This document shows, piece by piece, positions 9,622 to 19,497 of a stretch of 64,000 nt of DNA. Under the pieces are notes generated by a model. That model ran no database searches. It was given only the letters and a program-made list of their open reading frames with translations, and was not told the DNA's origin. The stretch lies in the NCBI GenBank assembly GCA_002862095.1, contig PHSQ01000001.1:372001-436000 (forward strand). The letters are read 5' to 3'. Position 1 is the first letter of the stretch. Every line of letters starts with the position of its first letter. A program made the translations under genes and the position numbers. This DNA is from Methylocystis sp. KS32. Lineage in GTDB: Bacteria > Pseudomonadota > Alphaproteobacteria > Rhizobiales > Beijerinckiaceae.

Positions 9622-12096
9622 TCAGACAGGCGTCTTCCAGATTTCCTCGGCGTATTCACGAATGGTGCGATCTGAAGAGAACCAGGCGACGCGCGCGGTG
9701 TTGAGGATCGTGGCGCGACGCCAGGCCTTTTGATCGCGCCAGCGGTTTTCCACGGCTTCCTGTGCGTCCCAATAGGAGTCGAAGTCCTTCGAGATCAGGA
9801 AGTGGTCGTAATAGGTCAAGGTGTCGACGAGTTGCGCGTAGCGATTGGGATCGTCGGGCGAAAACTCCCCCGCCGCCATGGCCTGAAGCGCCTCGCGCAG
9901 CCGCGGACTAGCGCCAATCGCCTCGCGCCCGTCGATGCCCTTGGCGCGGCTCGCCTCCACCTCGGCTGCGGTAAGCCCAAAGATGAAGATATTGTCGTCG
10001 CCGACGTGCTCCTTGATCTCGACGTTGGCGCCGTCCAGCGTTCCAATGGTCAGCGCGCCATTGAGCGCGAACTTCATGTTGCCGGTGCCGGAAGCCTCCA
10101 TGCCCGCGGTCGAAATCTGCTCCGAGAGATCGGCGGCGGGAATGATCGTCTCGGCGAGACTGACGTTGTAATTCGGCAGGAACACCACTTTCAGCAGCCC
10201 GCGCGCGTCCTCGTCGGAATTGACGATCTTGGCGACGTCGTTCGCGAGCTTGATGATGAGCTTGGCCTGATGGTAGCTCGCCGCCGCCTTGCCCGCGAAA
10301 ATTTTCACGCGAGGGACGAAGGCGCGGGACGGCTGCGCCTTTATGTCCTGATACAGCGCTATGGTGTGAAGCACGTTCAGGAGTTGGCGCTTGTATTCGT
10401 GGATGCGCTTGATCTGCACGTCGAACAGCGCGCCGGGATCGACCTTCAAGTCCGCGCGTTCGAAGATAAGCTGTGCGAGGCGCTCCTTATTAGCGCGCTT
10501 GGCCGCGCCAAAGCGCTGTTGGAACCCAGGGTCGTCCGCATATTGCTCGAGTTGGGCGAGATGCGTCGGATCGTCGAAGACTTCCGGTCCGATGGTTTGC
10601 GCCAGAAGATTCGACAGCGAGGGATTAGCCTCGAGCAACCAGCGGCGGAAGGTGACGCCGTTGGTCTTGTTCACGATCCGCTGCGGGTAGAGCTTGTGAT
10701 AGTCGCGGAACACCGTCTCCTTGACAAGCTCCGTGTGCAGGCCGGAGACGCCGTTGATCTTATGAGAGCCGAGGAAAGCCAGATTGCCCATGCGCACGTG
10801 ACGGCCGTTGTGTTCGTCGATCAGCGAAACATTGGCCAGAACGCCGGTGTCATGGACGCCATTCTCCCGCAATTGATCGAGATGCAGCGCGTTGATGAGA
10901 TAAATGATCTGCATGTGGCGCGGCAGCAGCCTTTCCATCAGCCCAACGGGCCAACTCTCCAGCGCCTCGGGAAGCAGAGTGTGATTGGTGTAGGAGAAAG
11001 TCGCCTGCGTGATCTCCCAGGCTTCCGTCCATTCGACGCCATGGACATCGACGAGGAGGCGCATCAGTTCGGCGACCCCAATGGCCGGATGCGTGTCGTT
11101 GAGCTGGATGGCGACTTTGCTCGCAAGCTTTCCGATGTCGCCCGTCTGCTTCATGTGACGGCGAATGAGGTCCTGCAACGAAGCGGAGGCGAAGAAATAT
11201 TCCTGACGCAGACGCAACTCCTGGCCGGCGGGAGTGGAGTCGCTGGGATAAAGCACCTTGGAGATCGACTCCGCGCGCATCTGATCCGCTTGCGCGCCAA
11301 CGTAATCGCCGGCGTTGAAGGCGTCGAGCCGCAAGGGGTCCGGCGCGCGGGCCGACCAAAGCCGTAGCGTATTGACGTGCTTGCCGCGCCAGCCAACCAC
11401 GGGCGTGTCGTAAGCCACCGCCTCGATCGTTTCCGCCGGACGCCAGACATGGGCGAGGGCGCCGTCCGCGAGCCGCGCGCCTTCGACATGACCGCCAAAG
11501 CAGATGTCGTAAACGATTTCGGGTCGCGGAAACTCCCATGGATTGCCGAACGACAGCCAGTCTTCCGGAAATTCGTGCTGCCAGCCGTCCTTGATGGTCT
11601 GGCGGAACAGGCCATGATCGTACCGGATGCCATAGCCCACCGCCGCAATCTCCAGGGTCGCCATGCTGTCCATGAAACAGGCGGCGAGACGACCGAGGCC
11701 GCCATTGCCAAGGGCGGCGTCCGGCTCCAGCGCGCGCATGGCGTCGAGGTCGACGCCGAGGTCGGCGAGAGCGGCGCGCATCGAGTCGGTCAAACCGAGG
11801 TTTGTCAGCCCGTCGATAAGCAGACGTCCAACCAGAAATTCGAGCGACAGGTAATAAACCCGCCGTCTGTCCTCCTGATAATTGCGCTTGTTGGAGGCGA
11901 GCCAGGGCGCAACGATACGGTCGCGCGTCGCCAGCGCGGCGGCGATAAACCAGTCGCGCTGACTCGCCGAGGATTTGTCCTTGCCGAGCGTGAAGGCGAG
12001 CCGGCGCAAAACATCGTCGCGCAGTCCGCGCGCCAAGGGATCGAGATCGGATGTTGTGGAAATCGCGGGCGAAAGGGGCAGGTCCATAATTCTCAC
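9622..12096 (-). CDS. glgP: Glycogen/starch/alpha-glucan phosphorylase
   Basis: GT35 phosphorylase of 824 aa that releases glucose 1-phosphate from alpha-1,4-glucan ends using pyridoxal phosphate. The PLP lysine is K675 in GTGNMKFALNGA, and the N-terminal signature NYQEDRRRVYYLSLEFLVGR is present. The annotated start is GTG 12096; ATG 12087, three codons later, is also possible and neither has a strong Shine-Dalgarno. It is transcribed alone, with its own terminator, although it is adjacent to the biosynthetic glg operon, which suggests separate control of breakdown. Confidence 0.95.
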   Translation of the reverse strand: MRIMDLPLSPAISTTSDLDPLARGLRDDVLRRLAFTLGKDKSSASQRDWFIAAALATRDRIVAPWLASNKRNYQEDRRRVYYLSLEFLVGRLLIDGLTNLGLTDSMRAALADLGVDLDAMRALEPDAALGNGGLGRLAACFMDSMATLEIAAVGYGIRYDHGLFRQTIKDGWQHEFPEDWLSFGNPWEFPRPEIVYDICFGGHVEGARLADGALAHVWRPAETIEAVAYDTPVVGWRGKHVNTLRLWSARAPDPLRLDAFNAGDYVGAQADQMRAESISKVLYPSDSTPAGQELRLRQEYFFASASLQDLIRRHMKQTGDIGKLASKVAIQLNDTHPAIGVAELMRLLVDVHGVEWTEAWEITQATFSYTNHTLLPEALESWPVGLMERLLPRHMQIIYLINALHLDQLRENGVHDTGVLANVSLIDEHNGRHVRMGNLAFLGSHKINGVSGLHTELVKETVFRDYHKLYPQRIVNKTNGVTFRRWLLEANPSLSNLLAQTIGPEVFDDPTHLAQLEQYADDPGFQQRFGAAKRANKERLAQLIFERADLKVDPGALFDVQIKRIHEYKRQLLNVLHTIALYQDIKAQPSRAFVPRVKIFAGKAAASYHQAKLIIKLANDVAKIVNSDEDARGLLKVVFLPNYNVSLAETIIPAADLSEQISTAGMEASGTGNMKFALNGALTIGTLDGANVEIKEHVGDDNIFIFGLTAAEVEASRAKGIDGREAIGASPRLREALQAMAAGEFSPDDPNRYAQLVDTLTYYDHFLISKDFDSYWDAQEAVENRWRDQKAWRRATILNTARVAWFSSDRTIREYAEEIWKTPV

Positions 12097-12339
12097 GGCG
12101 CTCTCTCTTTCAAAACAGGATTGGCGATCCTTGGAATTCCGCCTGGCGCATGCGGCGCGTTTTCGCCGCGTTGCGCGTTGAACGCCCGCTTTGATAGTTT
12201 GCGGAGGTTACGCTTTTCCGCACAACAGTCTTGCCTTACGTTAGCAATTGTGAAAATGGTGAATCCTTGGCAAGAAGATTTCCTTTCCAAACTCATTTTA
12301 AAAACGGTTCATTTTTCCGGTCCTCAGACCTCTTCACGC
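12097..12339. other. Intergenic region upstream of glgP
   Basis: About 240 bp between glgP and the OmpA-type gene, both on the minus strand. It should hold the glgP promoter; I see no clear repeat, hairpin or operator. Confidence 0.4.
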
Positions 12340-13545
12340 TCATCTCAGGATGAATTCGACCCGTCCGCTTCCCGCCGCGCCCTTCATTTCTTTTAGCGCG
12401 GTCGTATTTTTCGAGCCAAAGTCGGCGACCGTCAAACGCTCGCTCGGAACGCCCTCCACAATCAGATATTGCGCCAATCTCTCGGCGCGGCGTTGCGACA
12501 AAACCAGATCCCCTTCCTCGTCTCTGGTTTTGCCGGCGCGGACCGCGATCCGCACTTTGGCCCCCGGGCATCGCAGCAGTAAGGCGGCGATGCGATCCAG
12601 CGCATTGGCTGCGGCGCGATGAATGGCGACGCCTCGACCGCGAAAGGCGATCTCTTGAAGGACCAGCTCCGCATCCAGCGCGGATTGACAGGTGGCAATG
12701 TCTAGCGCGCCCGTTGGCGGCAATTCCGCCAGCAGAGTTCTGGCCGCTTTCGCTTTGTCGACCGCAGGCTTCCCGACCTCCGTTACGCCGGCTCCCGCGG
12801 CTCCTGTCTTGTCCGCCGTCTCCTGCCGTCGCGACGGCGCGTGTTGGACGTTTCCGTGCTCCGCCTCCGTCCGCGCCGTCCCGCCCGAGGGGCCAGGAGT
12901 CGTCTCGATCCGGTCGGGTTGCTCGACGGGCTCGTGTTGTTCCCCGCTTTCCGTAGAGCCGTTTTCGGCGACCGGCCCCATCTGCGCGCCCTCGCTGAAG
13001 ACCCAGTCCGTTCCGGTCACCCGACGAACGCCGTCGACCTTGCTTATTTCGCGGACAAGGGCGGCGCGATTGGGGACGCTGTTCGGCAACAAAACGTCGC
13101 GGCCGTCGACAAGAACGTTTTTTGGATCGCCGTCCGCGTTTTTGACGGCGGCCTCCACCGAGCGCTTCAAATCGGCTTCGATCCGGGGCGCGGCGAATAT
13201 GTTTCCGACGCACCACAGCAACAGGCAGGGGACGAGCCCCAGCGCCCAGTCTCGGTGCTCGCGCAATGATCCGCGACGGGCGAAAACGCCCGCGCCCGCG
13301 CCCGCGATGAAGCTCGCGAAAGACGCTAGCCCCGTTTCCAGCCATAGACCGGCACGGCCAGAGAGCGCGTCTAGGGGGGCGAGCGCCAAGCCGACGCCGA
13401 AAGCGAGGCCGAACCAGATCAGCCATGGCGATATTAGCCTGTGCTTCTCGGTCTGCCTGGTCAGCAGGCCATTCGTCACGCCAATCACGAAGATCGCAAA
13501 CAGCCAGAACCAGTAATGCGAGAAACCATAGACCATTACGCCCAC
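12340..13545 (-). CDS. Membrane-anchored OmpA-family protein
   Basis: A 401-aa protein with about three or four N-terminal membrane segments (residues 5-25, 40-60, 70-90 and 102-118). A periplasmic part follows with a BON-like stretch (VDGRDVLLPNSVPNRAALV), a charged Pro/Glu/Thr linker (about 190-270), and a C-terminal OmpA/MotB-like peptidoglycan-binding domain (VRIAVRAGKTRDEE ... LSQRRAERLAQYL). The general fold fits an inner-membrane protein reaching the cell wall; the substrate or partner is unknown. It stands alone between glgP and dnaN. Confidence 0.75.
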   Translation of the reverse strand: MGVMVYGFSHYWFWLFAIFVIGVTNGLLTRQTEKHRLISPWLIWFGLAFGVGLALAPLDALSGRAGLWLETGLASFASFIAGAGAGVFARRGSLREHRDWALGLVPCLLLWCVGNIFAAPRIEADLKRSVEAAVKNADGDPKNVLVDGRDVLLPNSVPNRAALVREISKVDGVRRVTGTDWVFSEGAQMGPVAENGSTESGEQHEPVEQPDRIETTPGPSGGTARTEAEHGNVQHAPSRRQETADKTGAAGAGVTEVGKPAVDKAKAARTLLAELPPTGALDIATCQSALDAELVLQEIAFRGRGVAIHRAAANALDRIAALLLRCPGAKVRIAVRAGKTRDEEGDLVLSQRRAERLAQYLIVEGVPSERLTVADFGSKNTTALKEMKGAAGSGRVEFILR

Positions 13546-13644
13546 CCCGGACCGACGCGAAGGCTAGCGGGCAAACATGCGTTAAGCCTGCGGCCTTGGC
13601 AAGGCGCCGAAGCGCGCGACGAGCAATGAGCCGTTCCGGCGCCG

Positions 13645-14763
13645 CTATACCCGCATGGGCATCAACACATACAACGCGTTCGCGCCATCGCGGTCCTGGA
13701 TCAGCGTCGGAGAGCCGGGGTCCGCGAGCAGAAACAACGCGGTGTCGCTGTCGAGCTGGTTTACGATGTCCAACAGGTAGCGGGAGCTGAAACCAATATC
13801 GAGCGGCGGCGCGTCGTAGTCGGCTTCGAGCTCCTCCACCGCCGAGCCCTGGTCCGGATTGGTGACGGAGAGCACGAGCTTGCCCTCGGAGAGCGCGAGT
13901 TTTACCGCGCGCCCGCGCTCCGAGGAGATGGTCGAGACGCGGTCGACCGCATTTCTGAAGGCGTCGCGCTCGACCGTGAGGCGCTTGTCGTTGCCTGTCG
14001 GGATGACGCGGCTGTAATCCGGAAATGTGCCGTCAATCAATTTGGTCGTCAGCAGCGCCTCTCCGAAAGCGAAACGCATCTTGTTGGTCGAAAGCTCGAC
14101 CAGAACGTCGCCCTGGGCGTCCTCGATGAGACGCTGGATTTCCACCACCGCCTTGCGGGGAATAATGATCCCGGGCATGCCGATGGCGCCGGCGGGCGCC
14201 GGAAGCTCCAGGCGCGCCAGCCTGTGACCGTCGGTGGCGACGGCCCGCAACAGGGAGCGCCCTTCGATCTCCGCGACGTGCATGTAAATGCCGTTCAGAT
14301 AATAGCGCGTCTCCTCGCTGGAGATGGCGAATTGGGTCTTCTCGATCAGCCGCTTGAGATCGGTGGGCGGCAGGGAAAAACCATGGCTGAACTCGCCCGA
14401 GGTCACATCGGGGAAGTCGCTTCGCGGCAGGGTTTGCAGATTGAAGCGCGAACGCCCCGAGCGCAGCGTCAACTGGCCCTGATCACCCGTTTCCTCCAGC
14501 GAAACCTGGGCGCCCTCGGGCAGTTTGCGCATGATGTCGTAGAGCGTGTGGGCGGGCAGCGTGGTCGCTCCCGCCCGCGCCACCTCCGCAGGCGCTTTTT
14601 CGGTGATCTCAAGGTCGAGATCCGTCGCCTTCAGCAACAATCCGTCGGGTCCGGCCTCGACCAAGACATTGGCCAGGATCGGTATGGTCGTGCGCCGCTC
14701 CACCACCCGGTGAACATGGCCCAGGGCCCGCAGCAGCGCTGCTCTCTCGATCGTGACCTTCAT
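13645..14763 (-). CDS. dnaN: DNA polymerase III beta subunit (sliding clamp)
   Basis: A 372-aa beta clamp that tethers the replicative polymerase to DNA. The N terminus MKVTIERAALLRALGHVHRVVERR and the C terminus LYVLMPMRV are typical, and length matches the family (about 370 aa, three clamp domains). No dnaA or recF is adjacent, so this is not a classical oriC-type dnaA-dnaN-recF cluster. It is divergent from the penicillin-binding protein gene across a 257-bp spacer. Confidence 0.97.
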   Translation of the reverse strand: MKVTIERAALLRALGHVHRVVERRTTIPILANVLVEAGPDGLLLKATDLDLEITEKAPAEVARAGATTLPAHTLYDIMRKLPEGAQVSLEETGDQGQLTLRSGRSRFNLQTLPRSDFPDVTSGEFSHGFSLPPTDLKRLIEKTQFAISSEETRYYLNGIYMHVAEIEGRSLLRAVATDGHRLARLELPAPAGAIGMPGIIIPRKAVVEIQRLIEDAQGDVLVELSTNKMRFAFGEALLTTKLIDGTFPDYSRVIPTGNDKRLTVERDAFRNAVDRVSTISSERGRAVKLALSEGKLVLSVTNPDQGSAVEELEADYDAPPLDIGFSSRYLLDIVNQLDSDTALFLLADPGSPTLIQDRDGANALYVLMPMRV

Positions 14764-14918
14764 GGAGGGAAATTCCGTGGCCTAGATGTTACAGCGGTCA
14801 ATTTCCATCCGCCGGGGGGCGTAACTTTGGCGCGACGCAGCAACGAGCGCAAGAGGAGGTTTGGCCGAAGCCGGCCCCAAGTTGTGAATAAATCGCGACG
14901 TATGGGCCGCCAGCGCGC

Positions 14919-14933
14919 TTAACCGACCCTTAA
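14919..14933. promoter_or_regulatory. Candidate CtrA box between dnaN and the PBP gene
   Basis: TTAA-N7-TTAA (TTAACCGACCCTTAA), an exact match to the core CtrA consensus of alphaproteobacteria, 88 bp upstream of the PBP1A start and 156 bp upstream of dnaN. Both neighbours have cell-cycle roles, which makes the site plausible. One match in 64 kb proves nothing by itself. Confidence 0.4.
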
Positions 14934-15020
14934 ATGGACAAGGTTAGTTTGTAACGATCCTCTTACTTCGGCGGGGCGCCGGGCGCGACCCGGCCCCTGA
15001 AAACGTGAAAGCATCTCTCG

Positions 15021-17252
15021 ATGGCCCGCAAGGACAAAGGCCGCGACACGGCTTCCGAGGAAGAGGATGACGACGATCGGCGCCCCGAGCCTCGCGGCAA
15101 ACCGGCCAAGACCGCCAAGAAGGGCGCGAGCGACAATAATTCCAATCAGGAAGCGCCGCGCAAAAAGCCCGCCTCCGGCAAAAGACCTCGGTCCGGATCG
15201 CTGCTCGGCGGCTTGATCTATTGGATCATGGTTATCGGGTTGTGGGGCGCCATCGGCGGCGCCGGCCTCGCCGTCTATTACGGCGCGCAACTGCCTCCCA
15301 TCGACACGCTCGCGGTCCCGAAACGCCCGCCCAACATCGCCATTCTCGCGGCCGACGGCGATCTGCTCGCCAATCGCGGCGACACCGGCGGCGCGGCCAT
15401 TCGCCTGTCGGACCTGCCGCCGTATTTGCCCAAGGCCTTCATCGCCATCGAGGATCGCCGCTTCTATTCGCATTGGGGCGTCGATCCGGTCGGCGTTCTC
15501 CGCGCCCTGGCCCGCAACCTCATTGGCCGCAGCGGGATGCAAGGCGGTTCCACGCTGACGCAACAGCTCGCCAAAAACCTGTTTCTCACCCAGGAGCGGA
15601 CGCTTTCTCGCAAGATCCAGGAGGCGATCCTCGCGCTCTGGCTCGAACATAAATATTCGAAGGACCAGATTCTCGAACTCTACCTCAACCGGGTCTATTT
15701 CGGCTCCGGCGCCTATGGCGTGGAGGCGGCGGCGCAGCGTTATTACGGCCACAGCGCCCGCAATGTGACGCTGGCGGAAGCCGCCGTCCTCGCCGGATTG
15801 ATGAAGGCTCCCAGCAAGCTCGCGCCCGACCGCAATCCCGAAGGCGCCGCCGAACGCGCGGCGCAGGTCGTCACCGCCATGGCTCAGGAGGGTCATATCA
15901 CCGAAGCGATGGCGAAATTGGCGCTGGCCAATCCGGCGCGCACCCATCGCGACAACAGCGCGGGCTCCATCAATTACGCCGCCGATTACGTGATGGACGT
16001 GCTCGACGACACGATCGGGGCGATCGACCAGGATATTGTTGTCACGACGACGCTAAGCCGCTCGCTTCAAACCGCCGCCGAAAAGGCGCTGACCGAAGAA
16101 CTCGACCGGAAGGGAGGGAAATTCGGCGTCTCGCAGGGGGCCATCGTCGCCATCGACCCCAATGGCGCCATTAGGGCGTTGGTCGGCGGCCGCGATTACG
16201 CCGAAAGCCAGTTCGACCGCGCCACCTCCGCGAAGCGCCAACCGGGCTCCTCCTTCAAGCCTTTTGTCTATCTCACGGGCCTCGAGCACGGGATGACGCC
16301 GGATACGGTGCGGGAAGACGGCCCCATCAACGTCAAGGGCTGGCAACCCGAGAATTACAGCCACGAATATTTCGGCCCCGTGACCCTCACCCAGGCGCTG
16401 TCGCTTTCGCTCAACACCGTCGCCGTGCGGGTCGGCCTCGAGGTCGGCCCCAAGGCCGTGGCGCATACGGCGCATCGTTTGGGCATTCAATCCGAACTGC
16501 AACCCAACGCCTCGCTGGCGCTTGGCACATCGGAAGTGACGCCCCTCGAGCTGGTGACGGCCTACGCCCCTTTCGCCAATGGCGGCGTCGGCGTTCAGGC
16601 CCACATCATCACGCGGGTCCGCACCGCCGACGGCAAGCAGCTTTACGTCCGCAAAGGATCCTCCAACGGGCGCGTGATCGAGCCTCAATTCGTGGCCATG
16701 ATGAACAGCATGATGGAGGAAACGCTTCTGACGGGCACCGCCCGCAAAGCCGAACTGCCGGGATGGCAGGCGGCGGGCAAGACCGGGACCAGCCAGGATT
16801 TCCGCGACGCCTGGTTTGTCGGCTACACCAGCCATCTCGTGGCCGGCGTTTGGCTCGGCAACGACGATAATTCGCCGACCAAGAAAGCCTCGGGCGGCAA
16901 TCTCCCGGTGGAAATATGGAGCCGCTTCATGAAGGCCGCGCATCAGGGCGCGCCGGTGGCGGCCCTGCCTTCCGGCGCATGGCGCTCGCCGACGCCTCTG
17001 CCCGAGCCCGCGCAAGTCGCGGACACGGTTCTCGGCCTGTTCAGCGCGTCTCCGCCCCAGCGGCCGCGGGCGGCGCCCGCCGCGTCCCCGCCGCCCGCCA
17101 GCTCGAAACCCGCCCTGCATGGGCTCGAGACCTTATTGCCGCCCGGCGAAATTCCGCCCGCGACCAGCAAACGCGCCGAGCGAAGACCCGCCGGGAACGC
17201 GCCCGAGGGCGACAACCGCAACTTTCTTGAAAAGCTTTTTGGCGGCGGCTGA
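15021..17252 (+). CDS. Class A penicillin-binding protein (PBP1A-type transglycosylase/transpeptidase)
   Basis: A 743-aa bifunctional cell-wall enzyme. A charged cytoplasmic tail (residues 1-58) leads to one membrane anchor (about 62-86). The GT51 glycosyltransferase follows (AIEDRRFYSHWGVD; GGSTLTQQLAKNLFL), then the transpeptidase with SSFK near residue 410, SLN (LSLSLNTVAV) and KTGT near 589. The C-terminal 90 residues are Pro/Ala-rich and probably disordered. It polymerises lipid II and cross-links peptides in the periplasm. It could be called mrcA or pbpC-like; I keep the general name. Confidence 0.93.
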   Translation: MARKDKGRDTASEEEDDDDRRPEPRGKPAKTAKKGASDNNSNQEAPRKKPASGKRPRSGSLLGGLIYWIMVIGLWGAIGGAGLAVYYGAQLPPIDTLAVPKRPPNIAILAADGDLLANRGDTGGAAIRLSDLPPYLPKAFIAIEDRRFYSHWGVDPVGVLRALARNLIGRSGMQGGSTLTQQLAKNLFLTQERTLSRKIQEAILALWLEHKYSKDQILELYLNRVYFGSGAYGVEAAAQRYYGHSARNVTLAEAAVLAGLMKAPSKLAPDRNPEGAAERAAQVVTAMAQEGHITEAMAKLALANPARTHRDNSAGSINYAADYVMDVLDDTIGAIDQDIVVTTTLSRSLQTAAEKALTEELDRKGGKFGVSQGAIVAIDPNGAIRALVGGRDYAESQFDRATSAKRQPGSSFKPFVYLTGLEHGMTPDTVREDGPINVKGWQPENYSHEYFGPVTLTQALSLSLNTVAVRVGLEVGPKAVAHTAHRLGIQSELQPNASLALGTSEVTPLELVTAYAPFANGGVGVQAHIITRVRTADGKQLYVRKGSSNGRVIEPQFVAMMNSMMEETLLTGTARKAELPGWQAAGKTGTSQDFRDAWFVGYTSHLVAGVWLGNDDNSPTKKASGGNLPVEIWSRFMKAAHQGAPVAALPSGAWRSPTPLPEPAQVADTVLGLFSASPPQRPRAAPAASPPPASSKPALHGLETLLPPGEIPPATSKRAERRPAGNAPEGDNRNFLEKLFGGG

Positions 17253-17358
17253 AGCGCGCTTCGCCGTGGTCAGCCATAATTTAGGAGCTTTCTTGCGTTA
17301 GAAGACACATAGGCGGATTTTTGGACTCTCTAACGGGCGTTAAAGCAAGGGACGAAAA

Positions 17359-18315
17359 ATGGGATTGCCGCTCGATCAGGAACAACTCATCGCGAGTCTG
17401 GAAGAGCTCGAGAAACGGCTTCGGCAATCCACTGCGGCGGGCGAGGCCGCGGTGGCCGATAAAGGTCCGCGGTTGGACCCAGCTCCCCCCCCATACGCCT
17501 ATCCGCAGCCGGACTTCGCCGCTCAACGCGAGCCATCTTTTGAGGTTGGAGCCCCTGCCGAATTTCAGGCTGAGGAGCATGACAACAGAAGACGTCTCCT
17601 CCTCGCGTTTTCAGCCCTGATCATGGTCGTTTTTGTCGGCGCGCTCGGCGCGACCCTGGCCTATTGGACAACGCCTTCCCCCGGGCCTGTCGCGGCGAGC
17701 CCCGAGCCGGCGTCCGCCCACGTCGACGCAGCTTCCGACCCTGTCGAGGCGGCCGCGCCGGCAGGGGAACAGACCGCCCCCGCAGCCAACGCCGCTCCCG
17801 TGGAATCGGCGCCAGCAGCGCCAGCGGCGGCCTCCATCCCCGCTGCTCAGGTTTCGGCCGCTCATATGGACGCGCCGTCGCCCGCCGCGCCGCCCGCGCC
17901 TCAGCCAGCGACGCCCCAACAGGTCCAGACGGTCACCATACTGCCGGATGGCACGCTGGCCCCCAAGGATTCATCCCGGCAGCCGGACCCCGCCTTCGCG
18001 CCGCCGGCTTACTCGAATCCATCGGGAGGAAACTCTTCCCAGGGCTCCGCGCAGACCGCGCCCAATCCGTCCGAGGCGGCAAAACCCAACGCCACGGGGC
18101 AGAACTCGGCCGCGAAAATCGCCAAGAAGAAGGCGGCGAAGGCGGCTGCGAAAACAGCAGCGCCCAAAAAGCAGGCCGCAGCGACCGCCGACCGTCCCGC
18201 CGAACCGGCTCCAAGCCCCACGCCCGCTCCGGCGGGAGACGGATTTCTGCAGGGAGCGCAGCGCGCCCTTGGCTCCGTCACCGGCGCCGTCAAGAAGCTT
18301 GTCGGAGGCGAATGA
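17359..18315 (+). CDS. Hypothetical single-pass membrane protein, Pro/Ala-rich
   Basis: A 318-aa protein. It has a cytoplasmic N-terminal segment (1-75, with a short coiled-coil-like EELEKRLRQ), one membrane helix (about 78-100, LLLAFSALIMVVFVGALGA) and a long periplasmic tail. The tail is low-complexity Ala/Pro/Ser, then a Lys/Ala-rich stretch near 255-275, then a short conserved-looking end (FLQGAQRALGSVTGAVKKLVGG). It follows the PBP gene by 106 bp in the same direction and could be a cell-envelope partner of it. No family recognised. Confidence 0.6.
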   Translation: MGLPLDQEQLIASLEELEKRLRQSTAAGEAAVADKGPRLDPAPPPYAYPQPDFAAQREPSFEVGAPAEFQAEEHDNRRRLLLAFSALIMVVFVGALGATLAYWTTPSPGPVAASPEPASAHVDAASDPVEAAAPAGEQTAPAANAAPVESAPAAPAAASIPAAQVSAAHMDAPSPAAPPAPQPATPQQVQTVTILPDGTLAPKDSSRQPDPAFAPPAYSNPSGGNSSQGSAQTAPNPSEAAKPNATGQNSAAKIAKKKAAKAAAKTAAPKKQAAATADRPAEPAPSPTPAPAGDGFLQGAQRALGSVTGAVKKLVGGE

Positions 18316-18334
18316 CGTCGCCGCCGTCCGTGCT

Positions 18335-19354
18335 TTAGAGCCAGAAAGGTTCGAGCTTTTTCAGACGGCGCATCGCCTCGGTGGTTTTACTCTCGCCAAG
18401 ATGGGCGGCGGCGGCGCTCCAGCCGCGCAGGAACCATACCGCCCGCGCGGCTTCCCGCGCCGAGTCGGCTTTTTCGAGTTCGTTCAGAAATCGCGCGGCC
18501 GTCGCCCGATCGTTTTCCTCCCCGAGACCATCCTGGATCGCGGCGAGCAGCCGTAAATAATCCCGGGCCGGCTTCCTTGAGAAAAGGCTCTCGAAAAATT
18601 CGCCGGCATAGCGGATTTTTTTCAAAGCGATGCGGACCCGATGCCGTCGCTGGGGGGATAAGCCATCGAGCCCGACGCATTTTTTCATGGCGCGCCGATG
18701 CAGTCGGTTCAATGCGCGCGTGGCGAAAACCCGGGCCGAGCCCTTCGCCTCGCAGCCTTTGAGGCTTTCGCGCCAGGGCCGCCCCGCGAGAAGATCGCGC
18801 AGCTTGCCCAGAAAATGGGCCGTCGACGGAGCCGCGAGCGCCGCGCGCGCGGCCTCCCTGGCGCGATGCCGCCGCAGCTCGACGGCGTCGAGCAGGGCAA
18901 TGAAGGCGGGGTCGTCGCCCAAGGACTCGTGAGGCCCTTGCGCAAGCCCCTCGCGAAATACGTCCCAATCTCGCCCTTCTCCCAACACGGCGGCGATGGC
19001 TTTCGCCTGCCGCGAGATTTCGTCGACGTCGGGGACGGAGGCCTTGCGCTTCAGCAAGCTGAGCAAAGCGCGCAGACGCCGCAGCGCCACGCGCAGTTGA
19101 TGCACTGCCTCCGGATCGCCGGTGTCCCGCAGCGCCGACGCATTAGCGGTGAAATGGTTCAGACACGAAAAAAGAATGCGCGCGATCGCGTCGTCGAGCG
19201 AGGCGTCGGGACCGAGCGCCAATCGTCGCGCTTTCGTCGGGCGGCGAAGCCTGGCCTTTTCCGGGGGAGCGCAGCCGTTATCGGCCACGAGGCGCAGCCC
19301 ACGCCGTCCCCGGTCGCGACCTTGCGCGGGAGGTATGACAGTCGGGCGATCCAT
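18335..19354 (-). CDS. CHAD domain-containing protein
   Basis: A 339-aa helical protein with the hallmark of CHAD domains: conserved His/Arg/Lys on repeated helices (AVHQLRVALRRLRALL; RRHRVRIALKKIRYAGEFF). CHAD proteins bind inorganic polyphosphate and often localise to polyphosphate granules. The first 45 residues are variable. It converges with the membrane protein ending at 18315, leaving only 19 bp between them, and faces away from the ATPase gene at 19498. Confidence 0.85.
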   Translation of the reverse strand: MDRPTVIPPAQGRDRGRRGLRLVADNGCAPPEKARLRRPTKARRLALGPDASLDDAIARILFSCLNHFTANASALRDTGDPEAVHQLRVALRRLRALLSLLKRKASVPDVDEISRQAKAIAAVLGEGRDWDVFREGLAQGPHESLGDDPAFIALLDAVELRRHRAREAARAALAAPSTAHFLGKLRDLLAGRPWRESLKGCEAKGSARVFATRALNRLHRRAMKKCVGLDGLSPQRRHRVRIALKKIRYAGEFFESLFSRKPARDYLRLLAAIQDGLGEENDRATAARFLNELEKADSAREAARAVWFLRGWSAAAAHLGESKTTEAMRRLKKLEPFWL

Positions 19355-19497
19355 CGACCCAATTCCTACTCTGAACGAGAAAACTCATTTTCGCGCCGAG
19401 AGCGCCTCGGGGTCAAGCGCCCCGGGCGCTTTGACGCAGCGCCGCCCTCTGCGATGATGCGTCGATCAAACCCTTGATTCCGAGAGAGGCCCCCGAC

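Noticed and set aside
9730..11367. A 545-codon plus-strand frame opposite glgP
   Set aside because: Antisense shadow of glgP, with no start signal and a composition typical of reversed coding sequence.
14919..15947. A 342-codon minus-strand frame over the PBP gene start
   Set aside because: Shadow of the penicillin-binding protein gene; it would also cross the dnaN/PBP promoter region.
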